A DNA stretch of 64,000 nucleotides from a filamentous cyanobacterium ESFC-1 (lineage in GTDB: Bacteria > Cyanobacteriota > Cyanobacteriia > Cyanobacteriales > Spirulinaceae), in NCBI GenBank assembly GCA_000380225.1, contig KB904821.1, positions 629,453-693,452 of the forward strand. Reading direction: 5' to 3'. Below are positions 35,894-44,979 of the stretch, in pieces; position 1 is the stretch's first letter, and the number at the start of each line of letters is the position of its first letter. The notes below the pieces were generated by a model, which worked only from the letters and a program-made list of their open reading frames with translations, ran no database searches and had not been told where the DNA came from. A program made the translations under genes and the position numbers.

Positions 35894-36392
35894 GATGGCC
35901 TCCGCTGCTGTGGATCGAGCGATTCGCGATCGCCTTTGTTACTATTGTTGACCATAAAACGCGATTCTGCGAGGTGATGGGGAAATGTATCTCTAAAAAT
36001 CGTCGGGGCTGGGCCCTAAATGGGCGATCGCCTCTGGGAGTTATTTTCGTTGTTTGCTATTTTTTACCAATTCTTTACAAATCCCCAAAGTGAATTACAT
36101 CTCTTAAACAATAATAAATTTTTTTAAGAAAACCCCCTAAACTGACTCAAAATCTAGGCTAACCTCTGGGAACCGGGAATAATAGAAATAGGAAGTATCC
36201 TCAGTCACAATCCCTGACCCAAGAGCTATCAATTCTAAGGCCAGCGAAAAAGACCCATTAAATCGTGATAACTAAAAAGCGAGCGGTTATAACTCAAGAA
36301 GGACAAACTCGATTACAAATTGAGGGGCAGTACAGTTAAACTTCAGAATTTATTAATAAAACGGGCGATCGCGGTTGCAGGAGCAATTTAAA
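35894..36392. promoter_or_regulatory. Divergent promoter region between CheY-like gene and histidine kinase
   Basis: 499 nt without a gene. It has two HIP1 sites, an AT-rich stretch (36040-36130) and the RBS AGGAG at 36379-36383 for the kinase. A divergent control region is likely; no operators identified. Confidence 0.35.
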
Positions 36393-38813
36393 ATGATTAT
36401 GAGTGCTACAAGGTCTAATAATTTCGATCATCTCACAGACGCATACTTTAGCCTTAACCGTCAGTGGGAATTTATCGATGTCAATCGCTCTGCCGCTAAA
36501 CTCTTGAGACGAGACCGTCAAGACTTAATCAGGCGCTGTATTTGGCAAGTTTTGCCGGATTTTCAAAACTCTTTATTTGCTCAAGAATACCACCGCGTTT
36601 TAAAACAGCAAGTTAGCAGTCACCTCGAAGCCTTTTATGCCCCCTTGGGCTTGTGGCTCGAAGCCTATATTTGGCCGCAAGCTGATGGTATTGCGGTTCA
36701 AATGCGAGATGTGAGCGATCGCAAACACCTCGAAGCCGAACTTTTAACTCGCTCTCGCTTATGCGACCTGGAAAACCACATCAGCCACATCCTCCAACAC
36801 AGCCAAGCCCTCATTCAGAGCCTCTCTCACTGCACCGAAGCCCTCGTCCAAGACTTGGATTTAGCCGCCGCCTCGGTGTGGATGCAAAAGCCGCATTCAG
36901 CCCGCCTCAATTTGCAAGCCCTGAGTTTAAGCGAATCTTACGAAAAAGAAGGCAACCTCTCTAGTTACGCCGTCTCCCCCGATCTCAAAGATGGTGACAG
37001 CAACCTCCTCAACCCCAAATCCTTCTGCCTCGAAAATGCCCTTCTCGATTGGATTGTCGAACATGGTCAGCCTGTTTATGACTTTATTTTGCCGTCTGGC
37101 GACTCAGAAAACCTGGAAGATTCCTTAGAAAGTTCGAGCCTACCTCAAGCTGATGATGGTTTATTTTGCGACCTCACCCCGGCATTAATGCGAGCTTCTC
37201 ACACCATCCACTTTATCGGCTATCCCTTGTTAGTAGATGAAAAACTCCTAGGGGCGATCGCCTTTTGGTCGTATCAAGCCCCCACCCCCGCTACTCAAAG
37301 CACCTTCTTGACTCTGGCCAATACCATTGCCCTAGCCATCGATCGCGATCGCCTCAAAACCGCCCTGCAATCCCGTCACGAAAACCTCCTATTTCGCCTC
37401 GCAAACCAAATCCGCAAATCCCTCGACCTCAACACCATCCTCGAAACCGCCGTCCAAGAAATTCGCAGCCTGCTTGATGTCGATCGCTGTCATTATCTCT
37501 GGTCTTGGTCTAATCCCAATCAACCAAGCTTAACCGTCAGTCACGAAGCCAGCACCACCGCCCAAGGTACGAGCTTAATTGGCGATTGTCCGCCGCAACA
37601 ATTGGTTTTGCTGGCCGATCGCATCAACAAATTGCAATCCCTCCGCATTGATGATGTGGCCCAAGCCCAACAAGACAACCCCCTACCGAGCGATCGCGAA
37701 CTGTTCGACCTGCTGAACAACCTCAAAATCACCTCATTTTTCATGTTGCCCTTGCAAACGCGATCGGGTCATCTCGGCGCGATCGCCTGTAGCAGCAGTC
37801 ACGGAGCGCGACCCTGGAGTGATAGCGAAGTGGAGCTTTTGCAAGCCGTGGTCGATCAACTTGCCCTCGCTATTGACCAAGCCGAACTTTTTGCCCAAAC
37901 CCGCGCCACCGCCCTCGCCGCCCAAACCCAAGCCCAACAACTGCAACTAGCCCTACAAGAACTCAAACGCACCCAGACCCAACTGATCCAAACCGAAAAA
38001 ATGTCGAGTTTGGGACAAATGATTGCCGGGATTGCCCACGAAATCAACAACCCCGTTAACTTTATTTCCGGCAACCTCGGCTACACCAGCGAATATGTCA
38101 ACGACGTACTCGAACTACTGAAACTCTACCAAACTCATCATCCCAAGCCTGCCAAAGATGTAGATGATTTTACCGAAGAAATCGACCTCGACTTTATCCT
38201 CGAAGACCTCCCCAAAACCCTCGCTTCGATGCAAATTGGGGCCGAACGCATCCAGCAAATTGTCTTAAGCTTGCGGAACTTCTCCCGCTTGGATCAAGCC
38301 GAAATGAAGCCTGTAGACATCCACGAAGGCATCGACAGCACCTTATTGATTCTGCACAACCGCATCAAGGCTAAAAGTAGCCGCCGGGAATTGGATATCA
38401 TCAAAAATTACGGCGACTTACCCAAAATCGAATGTTATGCCGGGCAGTTGAACCAGGTGTTTATGAACTTGCTCAGTAACAGCATTGATGCCCTAGAACC
38501 CCAAGCCCTGGATGCCGAAGCCCCCATTCCCAAAATTCACATTGACACTGCCCTACTCGAAGGCAATTGGGTCGAAATTAAAATAGGAGACAATGGCCCG
38601 GGGATGACAGAAAAAACCCTGAATCACATTTTCGATCCCTTCTTTACGACGAAACCTGTGGGGAAGGGAACGGGACTGGGACTGTCGATCAGCTATCAGA
38701 TTATCGTCGAGAAGCATCGCGGTAAAATTAACTGCACTTCTACCCCCGAACAAGGAACGGAGTTTACTATCCTCATTCCTGCCGATCCTCCCCCAGAGTT
38801 GAAGCCAACTTAA
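36393..38813 (+). CDS. PAS-GAF-GAF sensor histidine kinase
   Basis: A soluble hybrid-free kinase of 806 residues. I choose the ATG at 36393, preceded by AGGAG nine bases upstream, over the TTG at 36375. An N-terminal PAS-like domain (FDHLTDAYFSLNRQWEFIDVNRSAAKLLRR, about 10-110) leads through MRDVSDRKHLEAEL to two GAF-like domains (about 140-320 and 335-495) linked by coiled coil. The kinase core has the H-box QMIAGIAHEINNPVNFISGN (His acceptor), the N-box NQVFMNLLSNSIDALEP, G1 IGDNGPGMTEKT, F-box FDPFFTTKPVG and G2 GKGTGLGLSISYQII. The insert between the H-box and VLSLRNFSRLDQAEMK is typical of cyanobacterial HisKA kinases. No Cys for bilin attachment is obvious. It is first in the chemosensory row, 118 nt before cheR. 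The signal is unknown. Confidence 0.9.
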   Translation: MIMSATRSNNFDHLTDAYFSLNRQWEFIDVNRSAAKLLRRDRQDLIRRCIWQVLPDFQNSLFAQEYHRVLKQQVSSHLEAFYAPLGLWLEAYIWPQADGIAVQMRDVSDRKHLEAELLTRSRLCDLENHISHILQHSQALIQSLSHCTEALVQDLDLAAASVWMQKPHSARLNLQALSLSESYEKEGNLSSYAVSPDLKDGDSNLLNPKSFCLENALLDWIVEHGQPVYDFILPSGDSENLEDSLESSSLPQADDGLFCDLTPALMRASHTIHFIGYPLLVDEKLLGAIAFWSYQAPTPATQSTFLTLANTIALAIDRDRLKTALQSRHENLLFRLANQIRKSLDLNTILETAVQEIRSLLDVDRCHYLWSWSNPNQPSLTVSHEASTTAQGTSLIGDCPPQQLVLLADRINKLQSLRIDDVAQAQQDNPLPSDRELFDLLNNLKITSFFMLPLQTRSGHLGAIACSSSHGARPWSDSEVELLQAVVDQLALAIDQAELFAQTRATALAAQTQAQQLQLALQELKRTQTQLIQTEKMSSLGQMIAGIAHEINNPVNFISGNLGYTSEYVNDVLELLKLYQTHHPKPAKDVDDFTEEIDLDFILEDLPKTLASMQIGAERIQQIVLSLRNFSRLDQAEMKPVDIHEGIDSTLLILHNRIKAKSSRRELDIIKNYGDLPKIECYAGQLNQVFMNLLSNSIDALEPQALDAEAPIPKIHIDTALLEGNWVEIKIGDNGPGMTEKTLNHIFDPFFTTKPVGKGTGLGLSISYQIIVEKHRGKINCTSTPEQGTEFTILIPADPPPELKPT

Positions 38814-38819
38814 CAATTA

Positions 38820-38918
38820 TGAATTAAGGGATGGGGCAGTGGGCGTGTAGGGGCGGGGTTTCTCCGTCCAAGGGGCGAAATGAGCAATAACCAATAACAA
38901 AGAACCAAGGATAAATAA
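38820..38918. repeat. Short repeats and GC palindrome upstream of cheR
   Basis: It contains a degenerate copy of the GGGGCGGGGTTTC palindrome (38851-38869) and CAATAAC-type units (38884-38905), followed by the cheR RBS AGGAG (about 38920). Confidence 0.7.
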
Positions 38919-38931
38919 TGAGGAGATATTT

Positions 38932-40389
38932 GTGTCATTGCCCCACTCAATTTCCCAAGATTTACTAATAAATTTTATAGAGTTAATCACGGCTCAAACG
39001 GGTTTAGCCATTCGCGACCAAGACCGTAATACTCTCAGTCGAAAAATTTGGACTCGAATGAATCGCTTGGGTCTGACTTCGCCTCAGTTTTATTATCGAC
39101 TTTTGTCAATTGGGGCAGGGCAAAATAATCGAGAGTGGCAAGAGTTTGTTTTATTGTTAACTAATATTGAAAGTTATTTTTTTCGCGATCGCGGCCAGTT
39201 TTCGTTACTGAGAACCCAGATTTTACCCGAAATTATCGAACGTGCCGCCCAGACTAAAACCCTGCGGATTTGGAGTGCGGGTTGTTCGACGGGGGAAGAA
39301 CCCTATTCTCTGGCGATGTTGGTGTGGGAATTACTGGGCGATCGCCCCGATTGGCAAGTGACGATTATTGGCACAGATATCAACGAAGATGCCCTACATC
39401 GCGCTCGCTGCGGTCGTTATACGTCTTGGTCGTTTCGCACAACGGATGAGACATTTCAACAAAAATACTTCACCACAACTCGCAATTATTACCAAATTAA
39501 TGAGAGACTGCGGTCAATGGTAAAGTTTCGTTATTTGAATTTATTTAAAGATGCTTTTGTTGCTCTCGATCCCCCGTTAGAACAGATCGATTTAATTTTA
39601 TGTCGCAATGTTTTTATTTATTTTGAACCCAGCGCGATCGCCCAAACCTTAGATAAGTTTTATTACCGTCTCAAAGAATGCGGCTATTTGATGACAGGTC
39701 ATGCGGAGTTGTACAACCAAAATGTCAGTCAATTTCAAACCAAAATCTTCCCCGAATCCGTCATTTATCAGCGTCCACAGCCTCAATTTATTCCGGTGAG
39801 AGAAATCCCTCCATCTCTGCCGCGATCGCCCTTACCGCGCTTAGAAAAGCCCTTAGCGGTCACTCATTCAACGCCCCGCCCGATTGACCCTACCGTTGCT
39901 TTACTTGCCCAGGCGCAATATTTATTTACCCTTAAGAAATATTCTGTCGCTTTAGACAAAGCCCAACAAGTTTTAAGACTCCAAGCCGAAAATCTCGAAG
40001 CCCATTATTTAGTCGCCCAAATTCGCGCCAATACCGGCCATTACGAACAAGCGGTGCAGTCTTGCCATCGGGTATTGTCCCTCGATCCTTTTTCGGTGAA
40101 AGCTTATACTTTGTTAGCCCAAATCGCTGAAGAAGTGGGCGATCGCGAAGGAACTAAAAACTTTTTGAAAAAAATTATTTACTTAGAGCCAAAATCCCTT
40201 TTCGCCTATGGAGAATTGAGTTACATTTATGAATTAGAAGGACATTGGCAAAAAGCCCGAAAAATGTATAAAGCTACCCTCACTTTGTTAGAAGATTTAC
40301 CCCTCACTCAAAAAGTGAGCGATCGCGAACCTTTAACGGTGGGCGAACTCAAAGCAAAAATACAGCAGAAATTAAATAATTTTGCCTAA
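38932..40389 (+). CDS. cheR: CheR-type MCP methyltransferase with C-terminal TPR domain
   Basis: SAM-dependent methyltransferase that methylates Glu residues of chemoreceptors; 485 residues. The start is GTG at 38932 with AGGAG 7-8 nt upstream. The small N-terminal CheR domain (LINFIELITAQTGLAIRDQDRNTLSRKIWTRM) precedes the catalytic domain with the SAM loop IWSAGCSTGEEPYSLAM (about residues 111-127), IIGTDINEDALHRA, and the IDLILCRNVFIYF segment near the active site. Residues about 325-470 form TPR-like helical pairs (ALDKAQQVLRLQAENLEAHYLVAQIRANTGHYEQAVQSCHRVLSLDPFSVKAYTLLAQIAEEVG), a common CheR fusion used for protein contacts. It sits between the kinase and a CheW gene, so it belongs to the chemosensory row. 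No cheB methylesterase is in the window. Confidence 0.93.
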   Translation: MSLPHSISQDLLINFIELITAQTGLAIRDQDRNTLSRKIWTRMNRLGLTSPQFYYRLLSIGAGQNNREWQEFVLLLTNIESYFFRDRGQFSLLRTQILPEIIERAAQTKTLRIWSAGCSTGEEPYSLAMLVWELLGDRPDWQVTIIGTDINEDALHRARCGRYTSWSFRTTDETFQQKYFTTTRNYYQINERLRSMVKFRYLNLFKDAFVALDPPLEQIDLILCRNVFIYFEPSAIAQTLDKFYYRLKECGYLMTGHAELYNQNVSQFQTKIFPESVIYQRPQPQFIPVREIPPSLPRSPLPRLEKPLAVTHSTPRPIDPTVALLAQAQYLFTLKKYSVALDKAQQVLRLQAENLEAHYLVAQIRANTGHYEQAVQSCHRVLSLDPFSVKAYTLLAQIAEEVGDREGTKNFLKKIIYLEPKSLFAYGELSYIYELEGHWQKARKMYKATLTLLEDLPLTQKVSDREPLTVGELKAKIQQKLNNFA

Positions 40390-40430
40390 CTTCTCTTAAC
40401 TTATATTCAAGGTTTTAACAATTGACTTTG

Positions 40431-41513
40431 ATGAATGCTCAAGACTCTCGTACCTCTGAAACTTCCGGTTATTCTTACTTAACCTTCAACCTGCAAGATG
40501 ACTTTTATGGGATTGATACCCTCGCGGTTGAAGAAATCTTCTTATTACCGGAGTTGACCCCCATTCCCGAAGCCGCGTTAGATGTGGTGGGGGTTTTTAA
40601 TTGGCGGGGTCAAATTTTACCCGCCGTTGACCTCAAACTCCGCTTTGGTTATCCGGTTACTGAATATACTCTCACCGACAGTATTATTGTCCTTAAAAGT
40701 GGCAATCGACCCCTGGGTTTAATTGTTAATCAAGTGCGGGAAGTTAGAAATATTGCAATTGATGAAATTACCACCGAATTTTCCGGCCCGCATGACACAA
40801 TAGAAGCAGAAACTATTGGGGTGCAAGCGGGAATTGCCCGCGCCCATGATGATATTATCATCTTATTAGATGCCGATGCGATTGTTAAGATTAGCAGCGA
40901 TCGCGCCTTAGAAAATCTCGAATTATCAGAGCTAGAAAAAACGCCAGAATCCCGCGATCGCCCCGCGGCCTGGCGAGAGTTTTGTCCGAATGCTACCCCG
41001 GAAGCAAAAGCGATTTTTCGCCAACGGGCGCAACATTTAATGCAGGGGATTCAAACCGAAGATCGTCAAGGTTTACGCTCCCTGGCCGTTATTGAACTCG
41101 AACAAGAATTATTCGGGATTGATTTGGCAATTGTTCGGGAATTTACCGACCTTTATAAAATTACCCCCATTCCCTGTTGTCCGCCTCATATTGTTGGTAA
41201 TATGAACCTCCGAGGCGAAATTTTAACCTTAGTTGATATTCGTCATGTTTTAAACTTATCTCGTCTCGATGTTCTAGATTCTTCTAAAGCCATGATTATC
41301 GAAGTCGAAGATATTGTAGCGGGAATTATGGTCGAGCAAGTGCATGATATTGTTTTAGTGCAATCTAGCGATATTGCAGCAGTTCCCACAGCGATTCATG
41401 CCATCGACGATGAATATTTACTCGGAACCGTTTCCTATGAAGAAAAGATGTTGGCTTTATTAGATATTGCCAAAATCTTGCTCAAAGGGGAATTGATTGT
41501 AGATGAGTCATAG
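40431..41513 (+). CDS. cheW: Tandem CheW-domain coupling protein
   Basis: A 360-residue adaptor with two CheW domains; CheW couples receptors to CheA. I use the ATG at 40431 (MNAQDSRTSE); the frame also allows a TTG 9 nt earlier. Domain 1 (about 15-150) has YLTFNLQDDFYGIDTLAVEEIFLLPELTPIPEAALDVVGVFNWRGQILPAVDLKLRFG. The linker ATPEAKAIFRQRAQHLMQG normally begins a free-standing CheW, so the protein looks like a fusion of two CheW proteins. Domain 2 (about 215-355) has FGIDLAIVREFTDLYKITPIPCCPPHIVGNMNLRGEILTLVDIRHVL. Both keep the N-x-R-G turn that contacts CheA and receptors. Tandem CheW may bridge neighbouring array units. It starts 42 nt after cheR and 46 nt before the first MCP. Confidence 0.92.
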   Translation: MNAQDSRTSETSGYSYLTFNLQDDFYGIDTLAVEEIFLLPELTPIPEAALDVVGVFNWRGQILPAVDLKLRFGYPVTEYTLTDSIIVLKSGNRPLGLIVNQVREVRNIAIDEITTEFSGPHDTIEAETIGVQAGIARAHDDIIILLDADAIVKISSDRALENLELSELEKTPESRDRPAAWREFCPNATPEAKAIFRQRAQHLMQGIQTEDRQGLRSLAVIELEQELFGIDLAIVREFTDLYKITPIPCCPPHIVGNMNLRGEILTLVDIRHVLNLSRLDVLDSSKAMIIEVEDIVAGIMVEQVHDIVLVQSSDIAAVPTAIHAIDDEYLLGTVSYEEKMLALLDIAKILLKGELIVDES

Positions 41514-41558
41514 TTTTGACATCAGAAATAGCACGCGATCGCGAAAGGATGAAATTTT

Positions 41559-43019
41559 ATGCAGAAGAAAAACCAAGACATCAAAATTAGATATTGGATT
41601 ATTGCAGGTTATTGTATTCCCATCTTATTATCGATTGTTTCGGCCATTGTGGTGTATGCCAATACAAGAATTGTCCGCGAACAAAAGCTAGAGCTACAAC
41701 TCACCACAGAAATTAGTCAAATTATTGGCGAGTTAGCCTTTGACTCGCAAAACTTATCAAGAGCCACTCGCGGCTATATGCTCGACTCCAGCAACGTTTC
41801 TTTGAATACTTTTGAAACCTCTCGCAATCAAATTCCCCAGCATATTCAAGAACTCGAAACTTTAATTGCCGATCCTCAACAAATCACGACCTTAGCCCAA
41901 ATTCGCGAATCGGTAAATCAGTTAGAATCTATCAATTCTCGCTTGGTTAATTTAGTCACTCAAGGACAAGCCGAAAGAGCCATTGAAGTCTGGAGACAAG
42001 ATAGCGGTCGCGATCAAGCAGCCCAGTTAGCCAGCTTACTCGCACAGTTTAGAGAGCGCGAACAAGAGATTCTTAGTAATGCTCAAAACTCCCAAGAAGA
42101 TGCTTTAAATACTTTGGTCGCTTCTTTGTGGATTTCTCTGGGTTTGTCGGTGGCGATCGCGGCAGGTTTAGGCAGTTGGATTATTGTTAATATTGCCCAA
42201 CGTCTCAATCAAACCTCTAGCACCCTAACCACATCTTCGAGTCAAATCGCCTCAACCATCGAAGAACAAGAGCGCACCGCCAGTCAACAAGCCGCTTCTG
42301 TTAACCAAACTACCGCCACCATGGACGAGTTAGGGGCTTCTTCGCGACAATCAGCAGAACAAGCCGAAGCCGCCTCTAGAGCCGCCCAACGGGTGCGAGA
42401 GTTAGCCGAAGGGGGCAATCAAGCCGTCGAAGAAACCCTCGACAGCATGATCAATCTGAAAAATAAAGTCGGGGCGATCGCAGACCAAATTGTGCGCCTC
42501 AGCGAGCAAACCAATCAAATTGGCAGTATTTCTCGCTTGGTGAGCGATTTAGCCAATCAAACCAATATGTTAGCCCTGAATGCCGCAGTAGAAGCCGTGA
42601 GAGCCGGGGAACATGGGAAAGGTTTTGCCGTGGTAGCCGCCGAAATTCGCAAACTGGCTGACCAAAGCAAACAATCGGCTCAGAAAATCAACGTTTTAGT
42701 TGCTGATGTGCAGAATGCCATTAACTCAACCGTAATGGTGACTGACGAAGGGACAAAAACCGTTGAAGCCGGGATGCAAGTCACCCAAAAAACCGCCCAA
42801 GCCTTTGCCGGAGTCACCGAAGCAATTTCTAATGTGGTGGTGAATAATCAACAAATTTCCCTGAATATTCAGCAGCAAGCTACCGCGATTCAACAAGTCG
42901 TACAAGCAATGAATAACATTAACCAAGGGGCAAAAGAAACCGCCACAGGCATTAGTCAAACCCGCTTAGGAACGCAAAAAATGAACGAAGCCACGCTATT
43001 TCTCAAGGAAATGGTTTGA
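41559..43019 (+). CDS. Methyl-accepting chemotaxis protein, CHASE3-like sensor
   Basis: A 486-residue chemoreceptor. The RBS AAGGATG lies 8 nt upstream. The first membrane helix is [24 protein letters not shown] (about 12-35). A periplasmic four-helix CHASE3-like domain (about 40-190; [31 protein letters not shown] is the signature) precedes the second helix ([27 protein letters not shown]). No clear HAMP domain follows. The coiled-coil signalling domain has the hairpin tip [45 protein letters not shown]. There is no NWETF-like CheR tether; the protein ends LFLKEMV. It is second to a similar receptor (93 nt downstream), and both probably feed the CheA at 44980. The ligand is unknown. Confidence 0.92.
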   Translation: MQKKNQDIKIRYWIIAGYCIPILLSIVSAIVVYANTRIVREQKLELQLTTEISQIIGELAFDSQNLSRATRGYMLDSSNVSLNTFETSRNQIPQHIQELETLIADPQQITTLAQIRESVNQLESINSRLVNLVTQGQAERAIEVWRQDSGRDQAAQLASLLAQFREREQEILSNAQNSQEDALNTLVASLWISLGLSVAIAAGLGSWIIVNIAQRLNQTSSTLTTSSSQIASTIEEQERTASQQAASVNQTTATMDELGASSRQSAEQAEAASRAAQRVRELAEGGNQAVEETLDSMINLKNKVGAIADQIVRLSEQTNQIGSISRLVSDLANQTNMLALNAAVEAVRAGEHGKGFAVVAAEIRKLADQSKQSAQKINVLVADVQNAINSTVMVTDEGTKTVEAGMQVTQKTAQAFAGVTEAISNVVVNNQQISLNIQQQATAIQQVVQAMNNINQGAKETATGISQTRLGTQKMNEATLFLKEMV

Positions 43020-43111
43020 GGTCGATGTTGCTGAATATTACAAGAATGGCTGAAGTTGAAAGAGACAATCTAGAATTGTATCATAGAACACCAAATACTT
43101 TTTAAAACGCC

Positions 43112-44560
43112 ATGAAATTGGCAACAAAGCTACAAATTGGATTAAGCTTACCCGCCGTCTTATTAATTGGAATTGGGGCGTTTTCGCTGGTGAGTTTTGG
43201 GCTAATCAATCGCCAAATTGCCACGATTTACGACGATCGCGTGGTGCCGATGGAACAACTCAAACGAGTGTCCGATCGGTACGCGATCGCCATTATTGAT
43301 GCGACCAACAAAGCCCAAGATAATCGCATTTCTAACTCAGAAGCCCTGAGAATCGTTGACCAAGCTCAACAAACCATTGAAACCACTTGGCAAAGCTACA
43401 AACAAACCCAACTCACCCCCGAAGAAGCTCGTCTTGCTGACATCATCGAACAGGATTTCCAAGCGGCAAATGCTCAAGTGAATGCCCTCAAAATTGCGTT
43501 GCAACAAAACGATCGCGATCGGATTTCAGCTTTTGATGGCGGCCTTTACGATACCATTGACCCCCTCACCCGCGATTTACAACAACTGATCGATCTGCAA
43601 CTGCGAGTTGCTGCCGAGGAACGGGCAGAAGCCGCCGCAATTTATCGCTTAATTTTGTTTGTTTTTGTACCCATTTTAGTCATTTTTATTCTCTTAATTA
43701 TTTCGCCCCTGCGTAGTTTTATTAGTAAAACCTTAATTGCCGCCCTCAAAGACACCGTTAATGTCGTGGCAAAAGCCACCAACGAGATCGCCACCGCTAC
43801 CGAACAACAAGAGCGGATTGCGTCTCAACAAGCGGCTTCGGTGCAAGAAACCACCACCACCATCGACGAGCTAAAAACCGCCGCCCAACAATCAGCCCAA
43901 CAAGCCGAAGCCACCGCCGAAAAAGCGCAAGCGGTGCGATCGCTTTCGGACAAAGGCAGCCAAGCGGTGAACAATACCTTAGACGGCGTGACCCAACTGC
44001 AAAATCAAGTTAGTCAAATTGCCAAGCAAATCACGCAACTCAAAGAGCAAACGCAGCAAATCGGCACGATCGCGCAGCTTGTGAGCGAAGTTTCCAATCA
44101 GACTAATATGTTAGCCCTCAACGCCGCAGTAGAAGCCGTTAGAGCAGGCGATCGCGGCCAGGGATTTCGCGTCGTTGCCACCGAAATTCGCAAACTGGCC
44201 GACCAAAGCCAAGCCGCCGCCGCTAATATTAACACCCTCGTCCAAGACATCCAAAATTCAATTTCTGCCACTGTCAACGTCACCGTATCCGGCACAGATA
44301 CAGCGAAAACCAGCTTAAACCTTGCCCAAGTTGCCGCCACTAACTTCGAGGAAATCGCGATCGCCATCGACAGCATCGCCCACAATAACCAACAAGTCTC
44401 TCTCAATATCCAACAACAGGCGATCGCCGTCCAACAAGTCGTCGAAGCCATCGAACACATCGATCGCGGGGCCCGCGAAACCGCCACCGGCATCCGCCAA
44501 ACCCGACTGGGTACGCAACAACTGAATGAAGTGACGCATACTTTGCAGGAGATGGTTTAG
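43112..44560 (+). CDS. Methyl-accepting chemotaxis protein, four-helix-bundle sensor
   Basis: A 482-residue chemoreceptor. The N-terminal helix [30 protein letters not shown] is followed by a 4HB_MCP-like sensor (about 35-180; [32 protein letters not shown] is the typical first repeat). The second helix is [29 protein letters not shown]. The cytoplasmic part has no clear HAMP and carries the tip [39 protein letters not shown], where the usual G-F-A-V-V is G-F-R-V-V. It ends LQEMV without a CheR tether. It shares the signalling-domain layout of the receptor upstream but not its sensor, so the pair reads two different signals through one kinase. A 400-nt repeat block separates it from cheA. Confidence 0.92.
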   Translation: MKLATKLQIGLSLPAVLLIGIGAFSLVSFGLINRQIATIYDDRVVPMEQLKRVSDRYAIAIIDATNKAQDNRISNSEALRIVDQAQQTIETTWQSYKQTQLTPEEARLADIIEQDFQAANAQVNALKIALQQNDRDRISAFDGGLYDTIDPLTRDLQQLIDLQLRVAAEERAEAAAIYRLILFVFVPILVIFILLIISPLRSFISKTLIAALKDTVNVVAKATNEIATATEQQERIASQQAASVQETTTTIDELKTAAQQSAQQAEATAEKAQAVRSLSDKGSQAVNNTLDGVTQLQNQVSQIAKQITQLKEQTQQIGTIAQLVSEVSNQTNMLALNAAVEAVRAGDRGQGFRVVATEIRKLADQSQAAAANINTLVQDIQNSISATVNVTVSGTDTAKTSLNLAQVAATNFEEIAIAIDSIAHNNQQVSLNIQQQAIAVQQVVEAIEHIDRGARETATGIRQTRLGTQQLNEVTHTLQEMV

Positions 44561-44562
44561 TT

Positions 44563-44975
44563 CAGTTATCAGCACCTGAGTGGAACGTTTTTCCGATGAT
44601 TGACTGGTTTTTTGTTGTTTGTTGTTTGTTGTTTGTTGTTTGTTTTTCTTGTATTGCGGGAGGTGTTGTTCCCCTCCAAAGGAAGTCAGAAACTTCTGGC
44701 TACAGGGCAGACTCTATAAAAAGGCTCAAAGCTATTTCTTGAGAGAGTTTCAGCGTCAAAAAGTAAATTTAAGTTTCTGGAGAGTTTTTTGGGCAGTGGG
44801 CAGCTTTGCTGTGGGCAATCGGCGTGTAGGGGCGGGGTTTCCCCGCCCAACAACCAATAACCAACAACCAATAACCAACAACTAACAACCAACAACTAAC
44901 AACCAACAACCAATAACAAATAACAAATAACAAAGGACTAAGGACAAAGGACAAATAACAAAGGACTAAGGACAA
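44563..44975 (-). repeat. Dispersed repeat family R, copy C (between MCP and cheA)
   Basis: On the plus strand: CAGTTATCAG, TTTGTTG units (44606-44645), CTTGTATTGCGGGAGGTGTT, CCTCCAAAGGAAGTCAGAAA, CTTCTGGCTACAGGGCAGAC, the GGGGCGGGGTTTCCCCGCCC palindrome (44828-44848), then CAATAAC/CAACAAC units up to 44970. Copy D (59862-60291) has the same blocks in the opposite orientation. Confidence 0.85.
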
Positions 44976-44979
44976 AAAA